DNA of 64,000 nt from Mimachlamys varia (lineage: Eukaryota; Mollusca; Bivalvia; Pectinida; Pectinidae): the NCBI GenBank assembly GCA_947623455.1, contig OX392530.1, positions 32,891,405-32,955,404 on the forward strand, written 5' to 3'. The stretch's first letter is position 1. The number at the start of each line of letters is the position of its first letter. The translations under genes and the position numbers were made by a program. Of this stretch, positions 23,541 through 35,670 are shown piece after piece. The notes beneath the pieces are model-generated. The model did no database searches and was not told the origin of the DNA. It saw only the letters and a list, made by a program, of their open reading frames with translations.

Positions 23541-24235
23541 TAATCTATAGTATTTCCTCATTAATGCTATGGTAACTGTGACCATGATTAAGTCAGCGCT
23601 CCTTGTCTATCATGTATTGCTCTCTTACTGGTACTTCTGGTCCCATTATTACATTACATCGTCCAGAAATATATCACTGCTGTATTGTCAAAGACACAAT
23701 GTTTTCTCATTTACCCAACAATCACTAAGCCATGACCTTGATCTTTAACGCAAGATCAAGGACTATCTTTCCTATTACTGAAATTACTGAAAAAAAGAAA
23801 ATAATCCTGGTCAGCGCTGGAAGTCTAAAACAGACAACAATAACTGGTTCCTGCCATGGACCAAATACTAGCGTTTATATTTGAAAATGTTATTTGAGGA
23901 CATTAGATGGGAAAAAAATAATAAAACTGTGTACAGCTTTATTTAGACTAGTTGATATGCAAAGCGGGAACAAACTGAATGAGGATTGTGAGGAAAAGCA
24001 ATTTCGAAACACATTAGCTCGTTATCTAAATGGTCTCTATGTAGGATAGCCAGTAATGCGATTGACACTATAACAGCTGGTAGGGAGACTAAATGTCTCC
24101 CAGAAATTCAGGCCCGAGATGTATATGTGCAACTCAAAGAACAGCACTTATGTGCATATGAATAAATGCATCGGCACAATGGAGGCATAAACGTGAAACT
24201 GATAACAAAACAGGATTAAAATTACTAAAATATGT
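23541..24235. other. Intergenic, nothing recognised
   Basis: Start of the tail-to-tail interval between the plus-strand GPCR gene and the minus-strand gene. No repeat or gene was recognised. Confidence 0.5.
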
Positions 24236-24365
24236 TGTCCCTAGCATCACTGAAGTGTCCTAGGAGGACGAAACAGCTGTTGATGCAGTTTAATTCCTTT
24301 TTTCGGCATACTGTATATATTACTAAATTTAAAAGGTTCAGCATATGTGTGTGTTACGTCATCTT
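24236..24365 (+). mobile_element. Hammerhead-bearing dispersed element (family H), copy on + strand
   Basis: Same order as the copy at 7175 but in plus orientation: CCCTAGCATCA, ribozyme fold, GATGCAGTTTAATTCC, ACTAAATTTAAAAGG and the common end GTTACGTCATCTT. Beyond each end the similarity to other copies stops. It is non-coding. Confidence 0.78.
24244..24286 (+). ncRNA. Hammerhead ribozyme, type I, best-paired copy
   Basis: Stem I pairs perfectly over six bases (GCATCA at 24244-24249 with TGATGC at 24281-24286). The core begins CTGAAG. Stem II is five pairs with a three-base loop (GTCCT-AGG-AGGAC), followed by GAAAC and a palindromic stem III, ACAGCTGT. Two departures from the consensus are visible: the A that should close CUGANGA is T at 24256, and the unpaired cleavage base after GU is missing. 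So it is probably inactive, though it shows the fold most clearly. A stem III this short is known in hammerheads that act as dimers. Confidence 0.72.
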
Positions 24366-24973
24366 GTATACACTGTTCATCAGTGATTTAGTGAGTAAAC
24401 ACCTGTATGTGAGTTCACTAATATATAACATTGTTATCATTGACGAATATTTTTCTGTTGATTCGCCCACAATCAGTGATGCACTACACTGATTAAAGGC
24501 TGGTCCCAATAGAACTTTGTTTTGTTTGTTATAGGACCTTATTACCACTTACAGAAGTTTAATAATTGGCTCACTTGCTATTTCTTTCTTAATTGGTATT
24601 TCTGACCTTGTTTTTTTCCATCCTAGTTTTATGAAATCATGCACATAGCTACAGGCTAATCTAAGGATTATATTGTCAATTTTGTTATCAGTTCATTCAA
24701 ATTTGTAACCAAAATACTTTAATTGGTTTGTTGGCCAAAGTTGAACAAAATTACGTCCTAGTACAAAGAGGTCAACAATATCCTAAATGTGGAATTAAAA
24801 ATCGGTATCTTAAAGCTGACAATGCAAGTTAAAAAGCTTTCTTGTTGATATTTAAAAAAAAACGGCCAAGTAAAAATTTTAGAAATCTTCTGAGATGCCC
24901 CCTTACAGGTTACTAAGGAATGGCAGACATCTTAGTTTTGCCTTGCTTGGTAACGATAGTCGGCTTCCTTGGG

Positions 24974-24982
24974 TATAAAAGG
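24974..24982 (+). promoter_or_regulatory. TATA box in left arm of TTAA element, pointing inward
   Basis: TATAAAAGG in GC-containing context (CTTGGGTATAAAAGGCACCC) matches a consensus metazoan TATA box. It would direct transcription into the element. The motif is kept in both arms despite their divergence. Confidence 0.45.
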
Positions 24983-25786
24983 CACCCAGGCCGTCAAACC
25001 GGTTCTCATTGTTGTGATGAAACCGCACGGCGACACTTCTAAAGACCTATATACCTATATAGCTAGCCAACACATACTTTCTGATTTTTTTACGATATTT
25101 TCGATCAGTATCTGAAGAACATTGACATGAGATATTGAAGGTGTTATTACAACGATATTATACAATATGAGCAAAATTTAAAAAAAACAACATTAGATTA
25201 CACCAAAATTCGTGCGAATAAAAAACAAGTACATGAATGACAACTGATAAACCTACCTTAGTATTCAATTGAAACATCATGTCGCTAAGAGTAATCAGTT
25301 CCAGTGTGATAAACATTGCTATAACATCCATTAATTTCCATCAAAATAAGTTTCCCTCACTCGCATGTGTTCGTGCACGTGTTTTACATAGTCAAGACTA
25401 TGCTCGCGTGTTACACTACATTTTCATTACAAGCGCTTTAGTGGCAAGGCATAATATTAATAGGTAGTATTAGGAGCGAGTACATATTCTGTTCGGAATG
25501 TTTCGCTCTGTTTCCGAAGGTAAAATCAACATGTCGATGTCCATAACGTATACATAGGTGAAGGGACAGTTAGGGTGTTTTCAGTTTTATTTTTTTTCAT
25601 TTTGCTTTGGCACATGATTTATAATGGTGTCTGAGAGAGTGACCATCTTCATGTAACTTCAACTTCAAGGTAAGTGTGTGTTTGTCATTCCAGTTTTGTA
25701 ACTCCAGTGTCACCTGTTGTGTCCGCAGGTGTGTTGTACTTTGCACGGCCAGTGTTCATGTAAAAACCGGTTTGACAGGCTGGGTG

Positions 25787-25794
25787 CCTTTATA
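25787..25794 (-). promoter_or_regulatory. TATA box in right arm of TTAA element, pointing inward
   Basis: On the minus strand this reads TATAAAGG within GGGTATAAAGGCACCC, the counterpart of the left-arm TATA box with one A fewer. It would fire toward the left arm. Confidence 0.4.
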
Positions 25795-26559
25795 CCCAAG
25801 GAGGCCGACTCTCGTTTCCAAGCAAGGCAAAAACTAAAATGTCTGCCTCTCCTTAGTAACCTGTTAGGGGGCATCTCAGAAGCTTTCTGAAATATAACTT
25901 TGCCGTATTTTTTTTTTTTTAATCTCAACAAGAAAGCTTTTTAACTTGCATTGTCAGCTTTAAGGAAATGGCTTCTAATAATTATCACATTGTGTAAAAC
26001 CGGAACATGTATCGCTCTACATCATGGTGTACAATTGTCCAGAAACGATAATCAATGTTTTTGTTTTTGAAAGACATACGGTCCAATGCTAATGGAACAG
26101 ACTGTAGCCTAAAATGACACGAAACGGTATTTACTATGCATATGTGATCAAATCAACATCGATAATATAATATATATAGAAAAGATACCCAAACTAGAAT
26201 ATCCACTTGTCCTTGGAATTTCAACAACAGGTCGTCAAGTACAGAACATTTGTAATAAATAAAACCAAATACAAAGAAATTCTTATATAGAAATATTGTA
26301 ATTAAACGTTAATATATGCAATATCACATGACAATAAATGCCATCAGGTCATGATTAAACGGAACAACAATTTTTCGGATTGTATTTGTAATGGGAGATG
26401 TACAGCGAAATATGTCGAAATCGAAAATATTAAAATTTTATAATAACAACAAATACAGGGAAAGGCTTGGTTTTCAATATACCAGAACGATTTTGATCAC
26501 ATAATAAAATTGTTTGTTCCTATTTCAAATACAACTTATGAATGATTAACCTAACCCAC

Positions 26560-26668
26560 ACACACACACTTGTTGCACCTTTAAAATTTTGTAAGAGATA
26601 TAGAATTCAGAAATAAAAACTAAAAACACTGCACAATACAGCTGTTTCGTGCTTTTAGAAAATCAATA
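26560..26668 (-). mobile_element. Degenerate hammerhead-family (H) copy
   Basis: The minus strand keeps GCACGAAACAGCTGTA and a following GTGCAG, the CGAAAC plus palindromic stem III part of the ribozyme, and then diverged family sequence ending near a CA repeat. The CUGA core is not recognisable. Confidence 0.6.
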
Positions 26669-29600
26669 AACATTTTAATAAACTTTAGATGTATAATAAC
26701 CCTATTTGAAAAACCTGTAATGAACAATACAACTGCACTTGCCGTGTAATCGACCTGTTTGATACAGACATGCCTGTTAATGGTGTAACTGGTAAAAAAG
26801 TAAAAGAAACCAAACATTAGTTCATTTTGCGGATTACATTTACATCAATGAGTCAGGGACAAGATTAACTTCACGATAGTTAGCGGAGTATAAACATATT
26901 TTCATGTAGTAAACTTACAACACAATCGAAATAAGGACGAATCTGACGACGCAAAATGGGCTTGAATCGAGTGAGTTGGTAATTGAAATGATTTTAAAAC
27001 AATGATGTCCGAAACTTTGTTTTGCTTTGGTTTATGGTTTGTCAATCACACTGATTACAATTATCAAAAGGTATAATTACAGCAGTGGTGTAAGTGTAAA
27101 CCCCGCGGCCGTTAGCAACGAACCAAGCTAGGAAACGGAGTGACGGCAAGTCTTAGCAACACATGCCACTAATTGGTAAGATTGCGTGAATCTGTCTGAA
27201 TACTAAAGAACAAGTCCTTGAATTAATAACGGTTGCATACCAAACAAAACAATACATGAAATAGACAGTTTTTGTCAGTGGAAACTGTTTAATGAAAACT
27301 GCGGTTGCAACAAGTGTGGGGTATAGCTCTACAAAGAAGGGCAAAGAAACGAATTGTATAATTCACACAACGCCTGGCTGTAAATGTGACCTTCAAAGAA
27401 CAAACAACAATCTGACTTAATTTTCAACGAAAATTGGGAAAATGAAACAATTTTTTTCTGTTTTTGCGTATTTGATCTAGTATTAAAATCGACCAACAAA
27501 GCAATAAATTTCAAAATTTGTTTGCGGAAACTATCAGATCGATTAAAGCGATATTATGAGCGGAGGAAAAATCTCAAGATGATATGGGAGCCCGGACAAA
27601 CCCTTTGTCCAACGCCCCAGGGTATTGTTATAGCAAGATTATAATGTTGGACCTGGAAATTCTCATCGCGTTTACCAGAAAATGTAGCGCTTATCATACT
27701 GCTAATGTTACGAGGCCAGTGTTACGTACCACTGCAGTCGTCTATAGCGTTTAAACTCCATTAGAAAAAGACATCACGCGTATGTGATAAAAACGCTTGA
27801 AGCAATTCAACAGATTTAATTCCTTTTAAAATCTAATCTCAAGTTGAAAAAAAAAAACAATAATCATTTTAACGTGAAAGAAATCTGTTATTACTGTCAA
27901 TTTGTGTGTTTCCTTTAAATCGTCCTTAAAATATAAATCATAACTATTCGAGTCTTGAAGCTGTTTAAAACCATCTCCGTTCGCAAAGTGCTTTTGTGCT
28001 GGAAACATGTTCTAGCAAATTGGGAAAATACATATATTGCATATTGTGGTTTCTACGTAAACATGCCGTCTACTTGAGTGCTGTAGGGGCCGATCGTCTC
28101 TTTTCATTAATTGCTAACAATCTACACAACGAGCTGGACATTCCCACAGGAAACGAATGGAATCGTACTGAACCTGTCGTCTGATAGCTACATACTTATT
28201 TCCAGGCAGTCTGCAAATCGCAACGCAATTTCATCTTTGTATTAATTTCATTTTTATTCCCATAGCTATTCATTAACTTTCAGACTGAGATGAAAACGAA
28301 TTGGAGACATCTTACAAATGTACGTGTTCTCACTGCAATTGTCGCTAAGAAGTGGAAATGATCAGATCTGAAGTGAGCTATCCCAGTGAAATCGTTATCA
28401 CTTACATCACTCGTTAAAGGAAACAAGAAAGCATTATGGATGATATCAATAAGATAATATGCTTGAATGCTGACTTCCCATAACTGAATTGAACCATTCA
28501 TGTATCATTCAGATACTGACATTTTAGAAATGTTTTTGAATGAAACAAACTTAAACATGGCTTTTTCTGGTAGGTTATTTAGTGAAAACTGTATTTCAGG
28601 TTTTTTTTATCACTTTCATTAAGATAATACTATTAAGCAATTCATTAGAAAACAAAGTTGAAAACTTATATAACGCGGCAGTTGTGAAGAGGTTGTTTAC
28701 TAGAACCATAGTGATGCAATGTCACGGTTGTCTGGATTTGTTCTTTAACATAAGATATCATAGATAAAATACTTAACAAATAATGATAAGGCAAGCCATT
28801 GGTTCCTCTTTAAATCTAATATACCTTAAAAGAGAGTAGCTTAAGTATAACTCTGATATTAACGGAGAATCATTCATGTACTGGTTCAGAAAGATATAAA
28901 TAAAACTTACTTTAAAGTCGGAAATGTCGAAAAAAAACGGTTTCCGTACTGGATGGCTACTTCCGGACGAAAATTATTAACGGCAATGGGTAGCAACAAG
29001 GGGAAACAACTCTGTTTACGCACGCATATGTTACCATTCAAGAGCTTCGACCATTTCTCTGTCTCAATTTTGCCGAAGGAGACCTAAATTAGTCATTCTA
29101 TGATTAATTGTTAATCTTCTATTAACGATTACAAACATGAAATGTGATTGTCAAAACAAAAACAGATATACCTGCAATTTGAATAACATATTTAAAAGGT
29201 TACGCATTCGAATTTGACAACACTCGCAACTCGTCCAGACTGTTACGATATTCGATTACATGATAATGAAGAAATAATAATCGTCGGGAAATTGCAGTGT
29301 CGTAGGCGTTTGTCGGAAACATAACATCGTAAACTGTATCAAATATAAGTTCCACTTCAATATTCCTGGCTAGTAGTAATTTGCCTCACAAAGCAATGTT
29401 TTATAACCAATATGGTTGATAGCATTGGTGCTACATTTCCTGTGAACATATATAGTGTTACAAGAAGTATGGCACACCACGCTTAAGATAACACATCCAG
29501 GGGGTCATAAAACAGACCTTCTTGTATTATAAAAGCAATAAAGATTTGTGCTATTTCTGAAACACCGCATATTGCCTTTTAGATAGTTTATTGTGTTCCG

Positions 29601-32034
29601 ATTGACAAAATGTCCCCCTAAGACTACTTTGCTTTCCCTTCCCTGTATTTTTTATTATTAATATTTCTTTATTCTATGACACAAAGATGATTTACGCGCT
29701 GATAGTTTAAGAGCAACAAACCTGCGACACAAACGGTACATGTATGGAATGATAAAAAGGGACTACATAGATAAAACGGAGCATCCAACACAAAAACAAT
29801 AAACCAATAGTGTCTTTAACGAAATATAATTATACATGGAGACCACCGCAAAACGTTTATAAGGTCAGTCGTTCTGGAATAGCGCCTTTATCGACGATGA
29901 TATCCGTCGTAATATTCTAGACATCAAAGCAATGGCAGGTTCTCTTACTGCGATCTCGGGTGTTGACTATTGATGATAAAGACTTCATCCAGCATTTGTC
30001 ACAAGTTTGACGTTCGTATTTCCTGATATGATGATGATAATAATGCAAAACGTGTCTGCAAAGGCCATACATATCTAAGATTATTTGTTTTGAGTTATCG
30101 ACGTCTTACGGGAAATCATGATATTCAAAGCAAGCTCTCGAATAATGAAATAACTACGATAAATAGCATATACAAGTAATCACTGTTGTTAAATGAGCAG
30201 GGTCGATTCTATTAAGAAAAGGAAAGTTCAAACCCGAGTTTCGCTTATGTATTTATGGAATATGTTGTTAAGATGTACATGTACACTGGATTGAATGCAT
30301 TTGACGACTCTTTTTATGAGACATAGCACGGACATGAATCAGGAAGAAGGTGTCAGGTAACGATACAATTTAATGTTTTCGGCTCAATGTCTAACGTGTA
30401 TGACCATAGAACAATAAATAATAAAACAACATATTTATAAGAAATAAATATTTTATTTGTCATAACAACAAATTAACATGATTTGAATTCCTGAGGTATG
30501 TCAACAGTTCATCAAACAAAAGGCACGAAGGACATGTACACATACGTTGCTCTCAACATGATCTATGAGTTCGGAATTAAGCAATATCAATACTAATATT
30601 ACTGTTTTTAATTTATACAAGCCCGTAATCAAAACAATTTTGTCACTTTTAGTGACAATTACGGCAGATAAAAGACAAACCCGACTTCTTATCATAAGAT
30701 AAATAATCACAACGTTAACATATAACAGTAAAAGAAACGATAAAACGAAAATCTTTTGCCGGTTTAATTATTCTCGGGAAGCCATCATACTCACTCCACA
30801 TCACCAAACCTTATGTGTGATACATGTACAATGTAACTTAAACTTCATTACTCAGTAAAGAGGAATGCATGAATAACTACTTAATTTTTACCAGACAAAT
30901 GGATTTTTTGGAAATAAATTATAACGATCATATTAAGAAATTCGGTTCCGATAACATTTGAAAAGCATTCGTTGATAAATGAACAATCTGTGAAGACTGT
31001 TAAAAGGTACATGGTTGTTCTATAATTTATCACTTAACAGAATAATCACATGAAATAAATTAAGACAAAACTATACCACTGTAAACAGGATTGCATCCAC
31101 CAGCATATAACGGTTTGGTTATTTTTATAGATTTGTCAGTCAGATTTTTATGCTCGTAGCACGCTATCATCTAAATGTTGTACGCAAATTAAGCTATCAT
31201 TGACAATAATCAATGTTGTTATATATCCTAAAAGATAGTAAACCGTGCAGGTATAAATGCCACTCTCATATTTTTAATGTCCTGAGTTAGTTAGACTTCG
31301 ATTCACATCTTACTAGAAACATCTGGCATCATTTTTCTAAGACCAAATTGTATTGTGACGAAATGATTGCGAATATTTATGCAAGCTTTTAACTGCATGC
31401 CATTCTAAAACGCAAGCCAAAACATCTTTCGCTTGCCACATTCATTATTCGTTGGGTGTTATTATAACAGATAATAGACTCTTAGTACTATGGCATATAT
31501 AAATATCAGTTGAACAATTCTAAAATATCATTGGCACATAAAAATGTAGACAAGTTTTTAAAATTAAATATCTTGTTCATAAACAAGCAAGAAAACATAG
31601 CATCACTGATAAACCCATCCGACACCAATTTACCCTTATAATTACAATCAGTTTCAAGTGTTCTTTCAACAACACTTTGATCTCCAACATACACGCGTGT
31701 CTTGAATATCATGTCATACTCCGCTAGATTATGTTGTTAAATTGTGATACTGTACCTATGTTGTGTATCAGTCATACGCTTGTGTCAGGCTGCAATAAAT
31801 TATACGTCTTGATTACACACCGGAAGTAAGCAGCGTATATGGCAACGTCGTGTTCGAATAATTCCATACATCTGTATAATTTCTCACTGATATTACAAGG
31901 CATTCGACTCATTGAACCCAATACCTATAAATCGCCCTTCAGCAACCTGATCAGAATGCCGCTGACCTCCAATTCACAATGCTCTAATGTACTAATTAAG
32001 TTTACAATGACAGAAAGAACTTCCTCCATGGTGG
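26669..32034. other. Tail-to-tail intergenic DNA, nothing recognised
   Basis: About 5.4 kb between the last retroelement and the 3' end of the minus-strand gene. All open frames are under about 75 codons, without splice context. The part nearest 32034 is expected to include the 3' untranslated region of the minus-strand gene, whose end I could not place. Confidence 0.5.
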
Positions 32035-32176
32035 TCACGTGTTCCAAACAAATCGAAGATCTTCTGACCAGTTCACGTTTCGATTAGGTCCATACGAGCG
32101 TCGATTATAGAACCTAGAGAAGGCGTCGCGGAGTTTCTTCTTCGTGTCCCGGTCAGGGTTCGCAGAAAGCTTGATT
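32035..32176 (-). CDS. Unrecognised protein, last exon (C-terminus)
   Basis: Final exon of the minus-strand gene, 46 residues plus stop. The acceptor ATCGATGTTTCAG precedes the exon, whose first base completes a Gly codon left in phase 2 by the exon at 38528. The peptide contains KLSANPDRDTKKKLRDAFSR, then FYNRRSYGPNRNVNW, and ends LRFVWNT, stop TGA. The basic segment DTKKKLRDAFSRFYNRR could be a short amphipathic helix. I recognise no domain. The open frame upstream of the acceptor is intron. Confidence 0.75.
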
Positions 32177-32482
32177 CTGAAACATCGATTAAGAACTATT
32201 ATAAAACAAATAAAAAATATTAGGGACAATTTATAGTTGTGCGGAATGATTAAAGTTAAAACGTTATAAATACAATACTCAGCAAAACCTAAAACAATAT
32301 CAAGTAGTCATGTAATTCAACATTATGATATATTCGGTAACAGATTTGGTTATGAATTGAGGTCAACGTGCAGTACGTATCGTTGTGCAGAGTTTTATCA
32401 TTAATGGCAGATCTCTTCCTGATCAATTATTCTGAAACATCAAAACATTATTGACACAGGGACATATACGTTATTAACTAAC

Positions 32483-32611
32483 GGAGATAATCTCAATCAG
32501 AGGATAGTCATTTACTCGAATACCATCACTGATAATTTTAATCCGAGGGAAGTCATTTACCCAAAAACAATCAATGATAGTCTTAATCAAGGGGAGTCAT
32601 TTACCCAAATG
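32483..32611. repeat. Degenerate three-copy repeat, about 47-50 bp unit
   Basis: GTCATTTAC(C/T)C recurs three times with similar flanks (AATC-A-GAGGATAGTCATTTACTC, then GGGAAGTCATTTACCC, then GGGGAGTCATTTACCC). It is old and diverged. Confidence 0.6.
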
Positions 32612-35589
32612 CACACACCCTCACCTTCTTAAATTTCATTCATAAAACACGCCCAAGGAAGCTGACATTGCATGCTAAGGACTAAAATATAGTATTCCTG
32701 TACCGGGACAACATTAAAACCGGCAGTCGATCTGTCTACACCAACACATTGTATCAAACGTAGTACTTTTGTGTGTCCTCTTAAAGAAACAACTATATCT
32801 GAATATATTTGGAAGTTTACTACGGCCTTTTATATAGATTCCCTTACCACTGAAAAATAATACGAAACAATAAATTTGTCCAGAGTAAAACAATAAATAA
32901 ATATACATCTCTATATAAGCATGTTTTTGTTTGCATACTTATGAGAAGAAAATTACTGAATGTGCTGCCTGCTATGGAACGGAATACCGAGACATTTGAA
33001 TATTCCGCCAGAATAAATACAGGCATGCATCAGTGGCTACGTCACTTCATTGAGCATGTGAAAATAATGTTGATGTCATGACCTTTCACCTCGATATTGG
33101 GGTTACGAATATAATTTATAATATGCAGAAGGTAAATAACGGACAAATATGGCGGCATTGGACTTCTTGTTTACATAGGTTGTCCCGGAAAAGGAATATT
33201 AAGGGATTGACATAGTTAGCAGGAGATTCTTAGAATGTCATGTCAGCTTTAAGTACCGAATTACCATAAACTCTCCAAACACATTCGTTTCATTCTGTCA
33301 GCAATAAAACCGTTTAAATATTATCTTGTAAAAACAAACAATCGAAAAGTCAACATTTCATACAATTTCACAGTAAATAAAACTACCTTTGTTCAAATGT
33401 CACAAAGAAATATATATCGTAACAGTTTAACAAACAAACGTAAGGATGTGAAAATAATAGTGTATTTAAAGCTACAAAATATCGTTTTTGTGCGTGTTGT
33501 GTGCATATAAACAAAGAAAGAATAAGAAAATTCATTTATATATTACCTCTATGTACCAGAGTGAATAACAAGTAAATAAACAATAATAATAAAAACGCTA
33601 TGGTAAAATGATGTGTTACAAATGTCTATGCCAACAAGTACACTCCGAAAAATAAATCATATATATACGACATATTTCTCCGTACATGTATCTTCTAGAT
33701 ATTAAACAACAGCAACCGCTGTAGCTAACTAGGTTACGACTACCTCTAACACAAGAGAATGTCTACAAAGTAATCTTAAAACTAAGTTAATGCTACCAAA
33801 GAAGCTGTTTGTGAAGGCGCGATAATGCCCAACTTGTTGTATATAAAACATCTGCATGGTAATTCTTAGCAATGTATTCAATATTCATTAGAATGCTTTG
33901 AATTCAAGTGGCATATCTGTCTTTTTGAGAGAAATATAATAGTTTTCTGTGAAATTAGGTTTTTGGCAGTTACAATAAACAGTTATCAATGGAAGCGTTT
34001 ATTATGACGTAATTAAAACAGAGCCACAAATAAATGGATAGAGCGTCTTGTAAACATGGTTTACGGATGTAGTTAAGACACCTTTAAGACGCAATTACTG
34101 ATTCAAATGCCTAGGTGTGCATAATGTAAACTAACTGTTCTGACAATGTTTGTAATTAACGCCAATGAAAGGAAATGACTAAACGGATTAAAGAGACGCC
34201 CCCCAAACCCAGTAATAGCCCGCCTGTCTAGGTTTATGTTACTTCCATCAAATTAATTCAGATCCAATTATCAGTTCTTTGGAATGTACGCTCATGTTAT
34301 GTGTTGATATCCTAATAGCTATCCTAGCACTGCATTTTCCCCATGTATTGAAGAGTCGGTTGTTAGTTATGCATAGAAATTCGCTAATGTAATAATACAA
34401 AAAAGGATAAAAGTCATGGCTTCTGGGGTGGTGTAAGTTCTTAACAAGGACAGCCTGTATCAACAATGTATTGATTTAATGATGAAATTAGATTTAATAC
34501 AGAGACATGTGTGATGTTCTGGCTGGGAAAGACAAATTGACAGGGGCTTCACCAGACTTAATGTCCTGTAATGGGTCGCGACTTTCACGCACCCCGTAGC
34601 CCGTGTCAGTGTCTACCCCTGAAGGTAGTTGCGTCTGGTCTGCTAATATGTCTATCTAATATGTTTATACAACATCTCGCACTCGCTGTACCTTTTCTGT
34701 CACAATTATCGTGCTTTAGTAGCTCACTGCAATAACAACATATCAGTTAGAGAACAACATGCAAAAGCGGCAGGGAGATAGATGTGCTCATCCATCCATT
34801 AAAGTCATTTGGTAAAAGCAAAAAAAAAAAAAAGGAAATCACACGCAGACCGAGACCCCGTGTGTGATTAAGACACTACTCTTACTTCCCGATGGTTGTT
34901 GCACGCTGGAGTTTCTCCTTGAATTCCTGTTTTATTTCAATATCAATGCCGCCCATACTAACTTCGAGAGTGGTAGTCCTGTGATGACATAGTAAATATA
35001 AAAGGTCGACCGTCAGTAAGTGTAACTGTGTACTGTATTGGCTCCTACATCTTGTTACCGAAAAGTAACTTTAAACGTTCATCGTCACCCATTTGTACTT
35101 ACCACGTTATGCGTACTACGTACCTCGTAAACACAATATTGTATTCGCTACAGGTTGTCTACAACACCAATTCCGTGAGAAATGCACCTAAATTAGCAAT
35201 TACATCTTGAGGTGAACAATCTTTTTGTCAATGTCAGTATACTGAACATGACAGATGGTCCCTGTCTGCGGTAGTATCACTGACGTGTACTGTTTTTTGT
35301 AAGCATTATACACATTATTACAATACGACCACCTTACAACTTTACTAGAAAGGTGCTGTTAAACGTTTACTTAAACAACGTTGCCTAAATTACTGTTTAG
35401 CTTAATTAGAAATCGTTGCCTTGTTGACTATTAAAATGCAATACAACGGCATAGACGTGTTAGCCCTTACAATCAACTAGAACACATCGGCATCTGTGCT
35501 ATTCAGATAAACTTGAACGCATTTTCTTGTTGGCTATCAACATAAACAACAACGACTGACCTTGTTATCTATCTTTAAAAATAGAGAAT

Positions 35590-35670
35590 GCGGAAGCGTC
35601 AATAAAATTATAATCCGAACGCACAATCGATTAAACTAGGGACACATTACGAAAAAAGGAAGGATCTACT
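35590..35670 (-). mobile_element. Family A retroelement 3' tip
   Basis: The plus strand shows GCGGAAGCGTCAATAAAATT, then CGATTAAACTAGGGAC and CGAAAAAAGGAAGGATCTAC, the reverse complement of the last 80 bp of family A. Confidence 0.65.

Larger units (their letters stand above)
24814..25959. mobile_element. TTAA-flanked element with about 200-bp inverted ends
   Basis: The left arm (about 24814-25013) and right arm (about 25757-25959) are imperfect inverted repeats. Both are bounded by TTAA (24810-24813 and 25960-25963), with termini AGCTGACAATGCAAG and its complement. Shared inner blocks include TTACTAAGGA/TCCTTAGTAA, TTGCCTTGCTTGG and GGTATAAAAGGCACCCAG. The 0.74-kb centre has no transposase, only short open frames. 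It is therefore a non-autonomous element of a TTAA-targeting superfamily, unusually large in its inverted ends. Confidence 0.88.
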
